DNA of 43,586 bases from CAZDSS01 sp964508185. Its GTDB lineage: Bacteria > Pseudomonadota > Alphaproteobacteria > Sphingomonadales > Govanellaceae. A program made the translations under genes and the position numbers. The DNA lies in assembly GCA_964508185.1 (NCBI GenBank), contig CAZDSS010000011.1:1-43586 (forward strand). The letters run 5' to 3'. Each line of letters opens with the position of its first letter. Position 1 is the first letter of the stretch. This document shows positions 22,367 to 31,866 of the stretch, one piece after another. The notes beneath the pieces are model-generated. The model was given only the letters and a program-made list of their open reading frames with translations, ran no database searches and had not been told where the DNA came from.

Positions 22367-24520
22367 ATTCAGCTTCAGGTCGCATTCGTAACCCATGCCA
22401 TCGCGGCCGCCGCATATCTCCTGCTGCTGGTGATTCTGGTCGCCAGCCGCTGGCGGAGCGGCAGGGGCGGGCCGGGCGCATGGCTCATCGCCGCCGTGGG
22501 CTGCATGATGGTGTGGGCGGTGATCACCGCCCTCGCGCCCCACATCCCCGACCTCGGCCGGGCGCTCGGCTCGGCGAGCGAGACCCTGCGCAGCGGCGGC
22601 TGGCTGGTGTTCCTTTCCGTCCTCATCACCCGCCACTGGACGAGTTACGGGCGCACCGATCTCGTGCGCGCGACCCGTATCGGCGTGTTCGGCGCCTTGG
22701 GCCTCCTTCTGGCCCTCGACATCGTGCTGGCGCTGCAGAATTTCGACCTCGTCCCCCGCAACATCCTGGTGCCGCAGATCCTCCTTCTCGGCCGCATGGC
22801 CATGGCGGTGGCCGGCGTGTTCCTGCTCGACAATCTCTATCGCAACACCGCGGCGACCGACCGCTGGGGCATCAAGCTTCTGGGCCTCGGCCTCGGCGGC
22901 CTGTTCCTTTATGACTTCTTCTTCTTCGCGGACGCCGTCCTCTCGTCCCGCTTCAGCGCCACCCTTTACGAGGCGCGGGGGGCGGTGAATGCCCTTGTGG
23001 TTCCGCTTTTCGCCATCTCGGCCGCGCGCAACCCGAGCTGGAAGCTCAATGTCTTCGTCTCGCGCGGCGCGGTGATCCATACGGCGTCCCTCATTGCGAG
23101 CGGCGTCTATCTGGTGGTGATGGGGGCCGCGGGCTATTACCTTCGCGATCTCGGCGGGCGGTGGGGCACCATCCTGCAGGTGACCTTCTGGTTCGGATCG
23201 CTCCTTCTTCTGCTGGTGATCGTCTTCTCGGGCCAGTTCCGCGCCCGCATGCGCGTCCTCGTCAGCAAGCATTTCTTCAACTACCGCTTCGACTACCGGG
23301 AGGAGTGGCTGCGCTTCATCTCGACCCTGTCGCAAAGCGAGATGGCCCACGGCCTGCCCGAACGCGTCATCCAGGCGGTGGCGGACATCGTGGATTCCCC
23401 GGGCGGCGCCCTGTGGCAGCGGGACGACATGGGCTACTACACCCGGACCGCCGTCTGGAACTTCAAGTCTGACCTCCGCGGCAGCTTCGCGCCGGACGAT
23501 CCCTTCATCCGCTTCGTGGGCGAGCGCGCCTGGCTCGTCGACTTCCAGGAGCTGCCGGAGCGGCCGGATCTTTACGTCGGCTGCGAGATCCCGGGCTGGC
23601 TGCAGCATCCCCGATCCTGGCTCATCGTGCCGCTCCTCCATCACAGCGACGAGCTTCTGGGCCTCATCCTTCTCGAGCGGCCGCGGGCGCCCCGCGTGCT
23701 CAACTGGGAAGACCGCGACATCCTGAAGACCGTGGGGCGGCAGGTGGCGAGCTATCTCGCGGAGCAGAGCGCCGAGCGGGCGCTTGCGGAAGCGCGCCAG
23801 TTCGACGAGTTCAACAAGCGCTTCGCCTTCATCATCCACGACATCAAGAACCTGGCGAGCCAGCTGTCGCTCCTCGTCAAGAACGCCGACAAGCATGCAG
23901 GCAATCCCGAATTCCAGCGCGACATGATCCTGACGGTGCGCGATTCGGTGGACAAGATGCAGACCCTGCTCACCCGCCTGAACCGCCTGCGCGAAAGCGA
24001 CGGGCGGACGGATGCGGCCGTCGTCGATCTCGTGCCCATCCTGCGGCGGCTGTCGGGCATGCCGCGGCGGGACAAGGTGGAGTTAACCTTTTCCTGCGAC
24101 CATGAGCGGGTTCCCGTCGTGGTGGATCCCGTGCAGATAGAGACGGTATTCACCCACCTGATGCAGAATGCGCTCGATGCCATTGGCACGGAAGGCCGTG
24201 TTGATGTTAGATTGACGATCAAGGAGGGTTGGGCGCTCGCCGCCGTGGCCGACAACGGCCCCGGCATGGACGAGGCTTTCGTGCGCGATGAACTGTTCAA
24301 GCCGTTCCGCACCACCAAGGCTGCGGGCTACGGCATCGGCGCCTACGAGGCGCGCCAGATCGTGCGCCATTTCGGCGGCCGGCTGGAAGTGGACAGCGCG
24401 CCCGGCAGAGGCACCACCATGACGGTGCGGCTGCCGCTTGAACGGGGGGAATCCATCACGCCGCCGCGTGCGGCAGGGGGAGACGAAGGCCGGGTCCCGG
24501 ATGCGGGACATACGGCATGA
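22367..24520 (+). CDS. prsK: XrtA/PEP-CTERM system histidine kinase PrsK
   Basis: A ~717-residue membrane histidine kinase. About eight N-terminal TM helices (to ~290) precede a GAF-like domain (LPERPDLYVGCEIPG, SWLIVPLLHHSDELLGLILL), then the kinase core: H box FAFIIHDIKNLASQLS (His near 491), N box QNALDAIG, G1 VADNGPGMDEAFV and G2 GYGIGAYEARQIV. It should phosphorylate PrsR, encoded next. The start is odd. The only ATG/GTG/TTG in frame near the N-terminus is GTG 22430, inside the first TM helix and without a ribosome site. Upstream, ATT 22367 (or ATC 22364) follows a very strong GAGGGGAGGGGG and gives a complete helix (QLQVAFVTHAIAAAAYLLLL). A non-canonical start is therefore proposed. Confidence 0.9.
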   Translation: MQLQVAFVTHAIAAAAYLLLLVILVASRWRSGRGGPGAWLIAAVGCMMVWAVITALAPHIPDLGRALGSASETLRSGGWLVFLSVLITRHWTSYGRTDLVRATRIGVFGALGLLLALDIVLALQNFDLVPRNILVPQILLLGRMAMAVAGVFLLDNLYRNTAATDRWGIKLLGLGLGGLFLYDFFFFADAVLSSRFSATLYEARGAVNALVVPLFAISAARNPSWKLNVFVSRGAVIHTASLIASGVYLVVMGAAGYYLRDLGGRWGTILQVTFWFGSLLLLLVIVFSGQFRARMRVLVSKHFFNYRFDYREEWLRFISTLSQSEMAHGLPERVIQAVADIVDSPGGALWQRDDMGYYTRTAVWNFKSDLRGSFAPDDPFIRFVGERAWLVDFQELPERPDLYVGCEIPGWLQHPRSWLIVPLLHHSDELLGLILLERPRAPRVLNWEDRDILKTVGRQVASYLAEQSAERALAEARQFDEFNKRFAFIIHDIKNLASQLSLLVKNADKHAGNPEFQRDMILTVRDSVDKMQTLLTRLNRLRESDGRTDAAVVDLVPILRRLSGMPRRDKVELTFSCDHERVPVVVDPVQIETVFTHLMQNALDAIGTEGRVDVRLTIKEGWALAAVADNGPGMDEAFVRDELFKPFRTTKAAGYGIGAYEARQIVRHFGGRLEVDSAPGRGTTMTVRLPLERGESITPPRAAGGDEGRVPDAGHTA

Positions 24521-24541
24521 GTGAGGATTTGACGGCGACCA

Positions 24542-25894
24542 ATGTCTGAACCCAGAAAGAAATTGCTGATTGTCGAGGACGATACCGGCCTGCAACGGCA
24601 ATATCGTTGGAATTTCGAGGATTACGAGGTCTTCATCGCCGGCACGCGGGGCGAGGCCATCGAGATCCTGCGCGCCGAGATGCCCAGGGTGGTGACCCTC
24701 GATCTCGGGCTGCCGCCCGATCCCGATGGCACCAGCGAAGGCTTCGCCGCGCTCGAGGAGATCCTGCGCCTCATGCCCGAGGCCAAGGTGATCGTGGCGT
24801 CCGGCCATGGCGCGCGCGAAAGCGCCCTTCGCGCGATCGAACTCGGCGCCTACGACTTCTACCAGAAACCGGTGGATGCGGACGAGCTCGGCCTCATCGT
24901 CAAGCGCGCCTTCCACGTGCAGGAGCTCGAGGCCGAGAACCGCGCGCTGCGCGAGCAGCGCAAGACCTCGTCGCTCAAGGGGCTCGTTACCAACAGCCCC
25001 AAGATGCTGAAGGTCTGCGAGATGATCGAGCGCGTGGCGCCGGCGGATGTCGCGGTGCTCCTCCTCGGCGCGAGCGGCACGGGCAAGGAATTGCTCGCCC
25101 GCGCCGTCCATGACCTGAGCCCGCGCCGCTCCAAGCCGTTCGTCGCCATCAACTGCGCAGCGATCCCGGAAAATCTTCTGGAATCCGAGCTTTTCGGCCA
25201 TGAGAAGGGGGCCTTCACGGGGGCCGTCAAGCAGACCATCGGCAAGATCGAGCTGGCCCAGGGCGGCACGCTGTTTCTCGATGAAATCGGCGACCTGCCG
25301 TTCCCGCTTCAGGTCAAGCTGCTGCGCTTCCTGCAGGAGCGGGTGATCGAGCGCATCGGCGGCCGGCGCGAGATCCCCGTGGACGTCCGCATCGTCTGCG
25401 CCACCCACCAGAATCTCGACCGGCTCATCGCCGAGGGCCGGTTCCGCGAGGACCTCTATTATCGCCTGAGCGAGATCACCATCGACATCCCGCCCCTCAA
25501 GGAGCGGGACGGCGACCCGGCGCTGCTCGCCCACCATTTCCTCAACCGCTTCTCGCAGGAGATGAACCGCAACATCCGCGGCTTCACGCCCGATGCGCTG
25601 GCGGCGCTCACGACCCACGCCTGGCCGGGCAATGTGCGCGAGCTCGAGAACCGGGTGAAGCGCGCCGTCATCATGGCCGAGGGCCAGCGCATCACGGCGG
25701 CGGACCTTGATCTCGCCAAGGATGCGGAGCCGGTGATCCTCAATCTCAAGCAGGCGCGGGAAGAGGCGGACCGCAAGGCGCTGACCAACGCGCTCGCGAC
25801 CGCCGACGGCAACATCTCGCAGGCGGCGAAGCTCCTCGGCATCAGCCGGCCCACCTTCTACGACCTGCTCAAGCAGCACAACATGCAGATCTGA
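24542..25894 (+). CDS. prsR: PEP-CTERM-box response regulator PrsR (sigma-54 activator)
   Basis: A 450-residue NtrC-family transcription factor. Receiver domain at 1-120 with phospho-acceptor Asp54 (VTLDLGLP) and Lys108 in QKPVD. AAA+ domain with Walker A GASGTGKE (174-181), the sigma-54-contacting GAFTGA loop (221-226), Walker B TLFLDEIGD (241-249) and an FREDLYYRL sensor. C-terminal Fis-type helix-turn-helix (GNISQAAKLLGISRPTFYDL). PrsR with PrsK and sigma-54 activates PEP-CTERM and polysaccharide genes in other bacteria. Here three sigma-54 promoters (8133, 20375, 20669) are likely targets, one being its own operon's, which would be positive autoregulation. Confidence 0.97.
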   Translation: MSEPRKKLLIVEDDTGLQRQYRWNFEDYEVFIAGTRGEAIEILRAEMPRVVTLDLGLPPDPDGTSEGFAALEEILRLMPEAKVIVASGHGARESALRAIELGAYDFYQKPVDADELGLIVKRAFHVQELEAENRALREQRKTSSLKGLVTNSPKMLKVCEMIERVAPADVAVLLLGASGTGKELLARAVHDLSPRRSKPFVAINCAAIPENLLESELFGHEKGAFTGAVKQTIGKIELAQGGTLFLDEIGDLPFPLQVKLLRFLQERVIERIGGRREIPVDVRIVCATHQNLDRLIAEGRFREDLYYRLSEITIDIPPLKERDGDPALLAHHFLNRFSQEMNRNIRGFTPDALAALTTHAWPGNVRELENRVKRAVIMAEGQRITAADLDLAKDAEPVILNLKQAREEADRKALTNALATADGNISQAAKLLGISRPTFYDLLKQHNMQI

Positions 25895-25912
25895 TTCTGA
25901 AAGGATCCAGCA

Positions 25913-28780
25913 ATGCCCATGACTCCGACCCTGCCGTTGAAGACCCTTCGCCGCGGCCTTCTGGCGGCGGTGGCCGCATCGGCCCTGATGGCGCTCGCCG
26001 CACCTGATGCGGCGCTGGCGGCGCGCCCGGCCACCGAAAAGTCGGTGAGCCATGTGGGCAACGCCCAGACCGCCATGGAGAAGCGCGACTGGCGCACGGC
26101 CGTGATCGAGCTCAAGAACGCCCTGAAGGCCGATCCCAACAATGTGGAGGCCCGGCTGCTTCTCGGCGAAGCCTATGTGAAGCTGCGCAATGGTCCTGCG
26201 GCGGAGAAGGAATTCCGCGCCGCCCTCGACCGCGGCGCCAAGAAGCGCGACGTCATGCTGCGCCTGGGCGACGCGCTCCTCCTCCAGCGCAAGTTCGACG
26301 AGGCGCTGGATCTCGTGGATCTCCGCGGCCTGAGCAAGGAGCAGGAATACGAAGCCCAGCTGCTCATCGGCACGGCCCATATGGGGCTTCGCCAGATCGA
26401 CGGGGCCCGGGCGGCCTACGAGGCGGCAGAAGCCCTCAATCCGGCCCATGCGGGGGCGAAGATCGGCCTCAGCCGTCTCGCCCTCATGGAGCGGGACATC
26501 GACGGCTCCCGCGCCCATATCGACGAGGCGCTGAAGCTCGATCCGAAGAATGTGGAAGCCCTGCTCATCAAGGGCGAGCTCGCCCGTCTTTCGGGCGACT
26601 TCCAGGGCGCGTTCGATGAATTCGACGCCGCCGTCGCCCTCGAGGCGGACAGCCTGCCGGCGGTCCTCGGCCGCGCGACCGCGCTCGTGGAGCTCAACCG
26701 GCTCGATGAAGCGACCCGCGACCTCGACGTGATCTTCCGTCAGGTGCCCAACCATCCGACCGCCCATTATCTCGCGGCGCGGGTCGCCTGGCAGAAGCGG
26801 GACATCGCCAAGGCCAGCGAACATATCCAGGCGACGGGCGGCGCGCTGGACAATTTCCCGCCCGCGGTTTTCCTGAGCGGTCTTCTCAATTTCGCCGAGA
26901 ACAATCTGGAACAGGCGGCCTATCACCTGTCGCGCCTCGTGCAGATGGCGCCCGAGCATGTGCAGGCGCGGCGCGTCCTCGGCATGGTCTATCTGCGTCA
27001 GGGCAATCCCGATCAGGCGGTGCGCGTCCTTGAGCCCGTGGTCAATACGGCGGAGCCCGACGCCCAGCTCTATTCGCTTCTCGGCTATGCCTACATGCAG
27101 TCGGGCGAGCTGGACCGCGGCACCGAATATTTCGACAAGGCGGTGGCCATCGATCCCGAGACCAGCGGCAACTGGACGCGCCTTGCGGTGAGCAAGATCG
27201 TCCAGGGTGATCTCGCCTCCGCCGAGGACGATCTCGAGAAGGTGCTGGAGAAGGACCCGAAGGCGCTGCAGCCCGCGATCATCCTGACCATGGTCCAGCT
27301 GCGCAAGGGCCAGTTCGCCGAGGCGCTGGCCCAGGCCGAGCGGCTGCGCAAGGACTTCCCGGACAATCCCGTGGGCTCCTATCTCGCGGGCGAGGTGCAT
27401 TTCCGGCAGAACAAGTTCGAAGAAGCCCGCAAGGCGTTCGAGGAGGCGCAGGCCTTGCGCGCCGAGAACGTGGCGCCGAGCCTCAAGATCGCGCAGGTCG
27501 ACATCGCCGAGGGCAAGCTCGACGCGGCCGAGCGGCGCTATCGCGACATCCTGCAGAAGAACGGCAAGAACGTGGCGGCGCTCGCCGGCATGGCCGACCT
27601 GTCCCTGCGCCGCAACCAGTCGGAGGAGGCGGTGACCTGGCTGGAGCGGGCGGTGGAGGCGGACCCGCAGAACGTGCCGCTCCATCTCCAACTCATCACC
27701 CAGTACAGCGCCCGCAACGAGCTTGAGAAGGCGGAAGCGGTGGCGGCGGGCCTGACCCAGCGCTTCCCCAACGAGCCGGTGTCCTTCGAGGCCCTGGGCC
27801 GCGTCCAGATGACCCGCGGCAAGACCGCCGATGCGCTCGCCAATTTCGAGCGGGTGGTGGCGCTGCGACCGGATTCCTCCAAGGCCCATCACATGCTGGC
27901 CCAGGCGGAAATCGCCGCCGACGACGTGGAGGACGGCCGCCAGAGCCTGAATACGGCCCTGTCCCTCGCGCCCAAGCCCGGCGATTTCGAGCGCGACCGC
28001 AACGAGGTCGGGAGCGCGGCGGCGATCCTGCTGCAGCTTGCCGAGCTCGAGGCGCGGGAGAAGCGCTATGACGCGGCGATCGCCCATGCGGCGGATCTCG
28101 GCGCGCGTTATCCCGATTCCCGGTCGGGCGAGATCACCCGCGCCAACATCCTGCTGCAGAAAGGCGACTTCAACGACGCCCTGCCCATCTACGAGAAGCT
28201 GCTGGCGGACGGGGAAGGCTCCACCGTCATCGCCATCAACCGCTATCGCGCCCAGATGGGGGCGGGGAACCAGAAGGCGGCCTTCGCCGGGCTCGAGGAC
28301 TGGGTCGCGAAGAACGAAGGCGACGTGGTCGCGCGCAACGTGCTCGCCAGCGCCTATATCACCGCCGGCGACTACGACAGGGCGATCTCCCACTACGAGA
28401 ACCTGCGCGACGGCAGCCCCAAGGATCCGCTGATCCTCAACAACATCGCCTGGCTCTACAGCCAGAAGGGCGACCCGCGGGCGCGGGAAGTGGCGGAAGC
28501 GGCCTACAATCTGGCGCCGCAATCGCCCGAGGTGATGGATACCTACGCCTGGATCCTGGTCAACGAGGGCAAGCTCGACCAGGGCCTCGAGATCCTGAAG
28601 CGCGCCGCCCTCATGCGGCCGGGCTCGCCCGACATCCGCTACCATTTCGCGGTCGCGCTGGAGCGCAAGGGCCAGCGCGACGCCGCCCGGCGCGAACTGC
28701 AGGACCTCCTGGCCCTCGGCGTCGCCTTCAGCGAGGAAAAGGAAGCCCGCGCGCTCCTCGACAAGCTCTCGATGCGCTAG
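25913..28780 (+). CDS. prsT: PEP-CTERM system TPR-repeat protein PrsT (second copy, not lipidated)
   Basis: A 955-residue TPR protein of the PrsT family. The signal peptide (GLLAAVAASALMALAAPDAALA) ends in an ALA site for signal peptidase I; no lipobox cysteine is present. About 20 or more TPR-like units follow (e.g. AVIELKNALKADPNNVEARL, NNIAWLYSQKGDPRAREVAE). It starts 18 bp after prsR with an AAGGAT ribosome site, in the conserved sugar transferase-prsK-prsR-prsT order. A bidirectional terminator follows. It shares family-specific N-terminal sequence (IELKNAL) with the lipidated copy at 14637-17510, so one is probably periplasmic and the other membrane-tethered. Confidence 0.93.
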   Translation: MPMTPTLPLKTLRRGLLAAVAASALMALAAPDAALAARPATEKSVSHVGNAQTAMEKRDWRTAVIELKNALKADPNNVEARLLLGEAYVKLRNGPAAEKEFRAALDRGAKKRDVMLRLGDALLLQRKFDEALDLVDLRGLSKEQEYEAQLLIGTAHMGLRQIDGARAAYEAAEALNPAHAGAKIGLSRLALMERDIDGSRAHIDEALKLDPKNVEALLIKGELARLSGDFQGAFDEFDAAVALEADSLPAVLGRATALVELNRLDEATRDLDVIFRQVPNHPTAHYLAARVAWQKRDIAKASEHIQATGGALDNFPPAVFLSGLLNFAENNLEQAAYHLSRLVQMAPEHVQARRVLGMVYLRQGNPDQAVRVLEPVVNTAEPDAQLYSLLGYAYMQSGELDRGTEYFDKAVAIDPETSGNWTRLAVSKIVQGDLASAEDDLEKVLEKDPKALQPAIILTMVQLRKGQFAEALAQAERLRKDFPDNPVGSYLAGEVHFRQNKFEEARKAFEEAQALRAENVAPSLKIAQVDIAEGKLDAAERRYRDILQKNGKNVAALAGMADLSLRRNQSEEAVTWLERAVEADPQNVPLHLQLITQYSARNELEKAEAVAAGLTQRFPNEPVSFEALGRVQMTRGKTADALANFERVVALRPDSSKAHHMLAQAEIAADDVEDGRQSLNTALSLAPKPGDFERDRNEVGSAAAILLQLAELEAREKRYDAAIAHAADLGARYPDSRSGEITRANILLQKGDFNDALPIYEKLLADGEGSTVIAINRYRAQMGAGNQKAAFAGLEDWVAKNEGDVVARNVLASAYITAGDYDRAISHYENLRDGSPKDPLILNNIAWLYSQKGDPRAREVAEAAYNLAPQSPEVMDTYAWILVNEGKLDQGLEILKRAALMRPGSPDIRYHFAVALERKGQRDAARRELQDLLALGVAFSEEKEARALLDKLSMR

Positions 28781-28802
28781 GCCGGAGCGGCGGCGGAACT
28801 AT

Positions 28803-28848
28803 AAAAAGGAAACGGCGCGTCCCCTCGGGGGCGCGCCGTTCTGCTTTT
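28803..28848. terminator. Bidirectional terminator between prsT and the coiled-coil gene
   Basis: AACGGCGCG and CGCGCCGTT with inner CCCC/GGGG pairs form a long stem. It is followed by CTTTT on the plus strand and, read the other way, by TTTCCTTTTTAT. It can end both the prsT operon and the convergent gene. Confidence 0.85.
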
Positions 28849-28864
28849 GGAGAATGCCCGAAGG

Positions 28865-30523
28865 TCAGAGCTTCGGCAGATCGCGGCGGGCGGAAAGCTC
28901 GCGGATCCGCTGCAGCTTCTGGGTGAGATCGCTCGGCCCCTCGGGGCTCGCGGCGCCGGCCTCGGCCGCATTGTCCGCCGGGGCGTCGGGAGCCGTCTCG
29001 TCCATGTTGGCGGGCCGGGTCGCGGTGAGCGGCGGACGGGCGAGGCCCGCGCCCGAAGCGTCGCCCAAGGCCCGGCTCGCATTGCGCAGTTCGTTGGCGA
29101 GCGCCGCCGCATCCGGCGCCGCCGTTTTGAGCTGCGGCTGGGGCTGCGGCTGGGATTGCGGCGCGGGCATTTCCTGCAGGCGGCGGGCGAGGGTCTGCAA
29201 CTCGCTCGCGGCGCGCGCGATGGCCTCGCTCGCCGCGCGGAAGCTTTCGCCCGCGGAATTCTCAAGATTCTTCACCGCCTCGGCGAGCAATTCGGCCTGC
29301 CGGGTGAAGGCGGCGGAAAGTTCGGCGGCCTGGTTTTCCTGCATTTTGGCGACGAGCTTGCCCGAGCGGCTGACCCCCGTCTCGAGCTTCGCGGCGCTGT
29401 CCGCGGCCCTTGCGAGCACCTCCCGCAGGGTATGGATTTCCTGGCCCACATGGCCCTCGAGTTCGGCGAGGAAAGCCTTGAGTGTATTGGCAAGGAGCTG
29501 CTGGATCTGCGCGCTCTGATCCTCGGTGATCTGCTTCGCCGAAAGGGTCAGGCGTTCGAGCGGATCCTTGAGGGTCGCGGTCAGGTCGGTCTTGAGACTG
29601 TGGGCGATGGTCTTGCCCGCGGCCTCGATGCTGGCGCCGAGCCGCGCCGCCTCCTGTTCGGAGCTCCGCTCGATCGCCACATGAAGCGACTTCATGGCGC
29701 TTTCCACGGTCCGCATCTGGGCCTGGTTGGCGGCCAGCACCTCCCGCAGCTGCTTGACCGCCGGGGCGTAGTGGAAAAGGCCGTCGAGGGTGATGGCCAG
29801 CCGCTCCGCCTGGGCGGTGCGAAGCTCAAGGGTCGCGCGCACGATGAAATGGATGATCGCCGCCCCCGCCGCGGCGAGGGCGAGCGCGATCGCCGCCGGC
29901 ATCATCACCGCCGGCCAGGGATCCTCCGCCGCAACCCCCGCGACCCGCGCGATCACCGCGAGAAAGGCGACGAGGCCCACGGCGAGCAGGGTCACCGGCA
30001 GCGGCCGGAACAGCCACAGGAACAGCCGGCCCTGGACGAGGCTCGTGGGGTTGAAGAATTCGGCCGCCGGGACGGTCGCATGCAGCGCTTCATGCCGTTC
30101 GACCGCGGAACCCTTCCAGCCCTTGGTCTCCACCTGAACCGGCGTCAGGAAGCTCGCATAGCGCCCGGCGATGGCGCCGAGATGCGGGGCATAGACGAAG
30201 GCCTCGCGGAAGTGATGCTCGCCGAAGGGCGCGCGGGCGCTCGCATGCCCCGCGGCGGATTCCAGCCGGTGCCGCGACATGCTGGTCTGGATGCCCTCGA
30301 TCGCCGCCGGAAGCAGGAAGGCGAGGAGGGTGAAGACCACGGCGCCGCTCGCCGCAAGTCCTACCGCGATCACCGTCGCATCCGTGCGCATCACTTTGAG
30401 CGCCGCCTGGGGCGTCACCGTGCCCGCGATGGACGTCATCAGGTCCGGCACGGCAAGATAGACGAAGGGCGCGAGGAAAAAGGCTGCGACGGCGCTCGCC
30501 AGGAGCCAGATCGTTCGAATCAA
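28865..30523 (-). CDS. Four-TM protein with long coiled coil, resembling the ZorA/MotA family
   Basis: About 552 residues. TM helices near 10-31, 52-80, 180-201 and 208-233 are followed by ~220 residues of predicted coiled coil, a QPQPQPQ linker and a disordered acidic tail ending in a short helix. The order 2 TM - cytoplasmic loop - 2 TM - long cytoplasmic helix matches ZorA-type MotA/TolQ/ExbB homologues, and PAAEFFNPTSLVQGRL...LFRPLP before TM3 recalls their conserved loop. The GTF-like motif normally at TM3 reads LVAFLAV, so proton conduction is doubtful. No MotB/ZorB partner is in the window. Start choice: TTG 30523 follows GGGAG; a longer frame from TTG 30538 lacks a ribosome site. Function unknown; the family link is a motif-level guess. 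Confidence 0.5.
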   Translation of the reverse strand: MIRTIWLLASAVAAFFLAPFVYLAVPDLMTSIAGTVTPQAALKVMRTDATVIAVGLAASGAVVFTLLAFLLPAAIEGIQTSMSRHRLESAAGHASARAPFGEHHFREAFVYAPHLGAIAGRYASFLTPVQVETKGWKGSAVERHEALHATVPAAEFFNPTSLVQGRLFLWLFRPLPVTLLAVGLVAFLAVIARVAGVAAEDPWPAVMMPAAIALALAAAGAAIIHFIVRATLELRTAQAERLAITLDGLFHYAPAVKQLREVLAANQAQMRTVESAMKSLHVAIERSSEQEAARLGASIEAAGKTIAHSLKTDLTATLKDPLERLTLSAKQITEDQSAQIQQLLANTLKAFLAELEGHVGQEIHTLREVLARAADSAAKLETGVSRSGKLVAKMQENQAAELSAAFTRQAELLAEAVKNLENSAGESFRAASEAIARAASELQTLARRLQEMPAPQSQPQPQPQLKTAAPDAAALANELRNASRALGDASGAGLARPPLTATRPANMDETAPDAPADNAAEAGAASPEGPSDLTQKLQRIRELSARRDLPKL

Positions 30524-30710
30524 AGGATGATCTCCCAAGCAGTTCGCGGTAAGAGGTCAGAGCATAACCTAAAAGTCTTGACGCATGTTCAACAGTGACA
30601 AGCGCATGACCGTGATGCATGTTCCGGGCCGGGCGGGGCTTTTCGCAAGCACCTGGCCTCTGCTATGAGCAGATACCTGCATGGGGCGCAACGGAGGGAG
30701 GACGCGGAGC

Positions 30711-31862
30711 ATGGCCGAGGGCGGGGACCGGAAGCCGGAACGGACGCGGCATCTGCTGCATGTGATGCCCACCTTCGCGCCGGGCGGCGTGCAGATCCGC
30801 GTCGCCTATCTCATCAACCACATGCCGCGGATCGTGCCGCAGATGGCGCATGTCCGCCATACCATCATCGCCATGGACGGCGATTTCTCCTGCGAAAGCA
30901 GGCTCGCCCCCGATCATGGGGTGGATATCCGCAAGCCGCCGGCGGCGGAAGGGCTCCCGGGCCGCATCCGCGCCTATCGTGACGAGATCCGGCGCCTGAA
31001 GCCCGATCTCATGCTCACCTACCAGTGGGGCGCCATCGAATGGGCGCTCGCCAACCGCTTTTCGCCCCTGTGCCCGCAGGTCCATCTCGAAAGCGGCTTC
31101 GGGGCGGAGGAGGCGGACCGCCAGCTCGCGCGCCGGGTGTGGATGCGGCGTCTTGCGCTCGGCCATGTGCGCGCCGTGGTCGTGCCCTCGACGACGCTCG
31201 CCGCCATCGCCGAGCGGGACTGGTGGGTGCCGCGGGACCGCATCCGCTACATTCCGAACGGCGTCGATTGCGAGAAATATGCGCGGCCGCCCGTCGAAGG
31301 CGCGGTCCCCGGCTTCGTCAAGCAGCCCGGAGAGAAGATCGTCGGCACCCTGACGCCGCTCCGGCCGGAGAAGAACCTGTCCCGCCTCATCCGCGCCTTT
31401 GCGGCGGTGGTGGCGGACCCGGCGGTGGGGCCGGCGCGGCTTCTGATCCTGGGCGAAGGCATGGAGCGGCCGAAGCTCGAGGCGCTCGCGCGGGAGCTCG
31501 GGATCGCCGACCGCGTGCTCCTTCCCGGCCATGTGGACAGGCCGGAGGAGGCGCTCGGCTGGTTCGATCTCTACGCCATCTCGTCGGATACGGAGCAGAT
31601 GCCCAATGCGGTCAATCAGGCCATGGCCGCGGGCAAGGCGGTGGCGGGGGTCGATGTGGGCGACGTCAAGGTGATCGTCTCGCCCGAGAACAAGCCCTAT
31701 GTGGTGCCCAAGGGCGCGGACGAGGCCTTCGCCGGGGCGATCAAGACCCTGCTCATCGACGATGAGGCGAGGGCGGCCATCGGGGCGGCGAACGCCGCCC
31801 ATGTGCGCGCCCACTACGCCCTCAAGGGAATGGTCGAGGCCTATGTCCCGATCTGGAGCTGA
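30711..31862 (+). CDS. Family 4 glycosyltransferase
   Basis: A 383-residue GT-B-fold enzyme that adds a sugar to the growing repeat unit at the inner leaflet. N-terminal HVMPTFAPGGVQIRVAYLIN is the acceptor-domain start typical of GT4 enzymes. RYIPNGVD, VGTLTPLRPEKNL, RLLILGEG, RVLLPGHV and a degenerate EX7E region (SSDTEQMPNAVNQAMAAGKAV) form the donor domain. ATG 30711 follows GGAGGGAGG at ideal spacing; an in-frame ATG at 30681 has none. The 172-bp gap before it contains no convincing promoter. The next gene begins 4 bp after the stop, so both are in one operon. The sugar is unknown. Confidence 0.88.
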   Translation: MAEGGDRKPERTRHLLHVMPTFAPGGVQIRVAYLINHMPRIVPQMAHVRHTIIAMDGDFSCESRLAPDHGVDIRKPPAAEGLPGRIRAYRDEIRRLKPDLMLTYQWGAIEWALANRFSPLCPQVHLESGFGAEEADRQLARRVWMRRLALGHVRAVVVPSTTLAAIAERDWWVPRDRIRYIPNGVDCEKYARPPVEGAVPGFVKQPGEKIVGTLTPLRPEKNLSRLIRAFAAVVADPAVGPARLLILGEGMERPKLEALARELGIADRVLLPGHVDRPEEALGWFDLYAISSDTEQMPNAVNQAMAAGKAVAGVDVGDVKVIVSPENKPYVVPKGADEAFAGAIKTLLIDDEARAAIGAANAAHVRAHYALKGMVEAYVPIWS

Positions 31863-31866
31863 TCCG

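Noticed and set aside
24083..28645. A 1520-codon open frame on the minus strand, antisense to prsR and prsT
   Set aside because: It mirrors the codon pattern of the real plus-strand genes in very GC-rich DNA, has low-complexity Arg/Leu/Gly composition and no recognisable domain.
28865..30523. Complete Zorya anti-phage system
   Set aside because: Only a distant ZorA-like protein is present; ZorB, ZorC, ZorD or ZorE partners are absent from the window.
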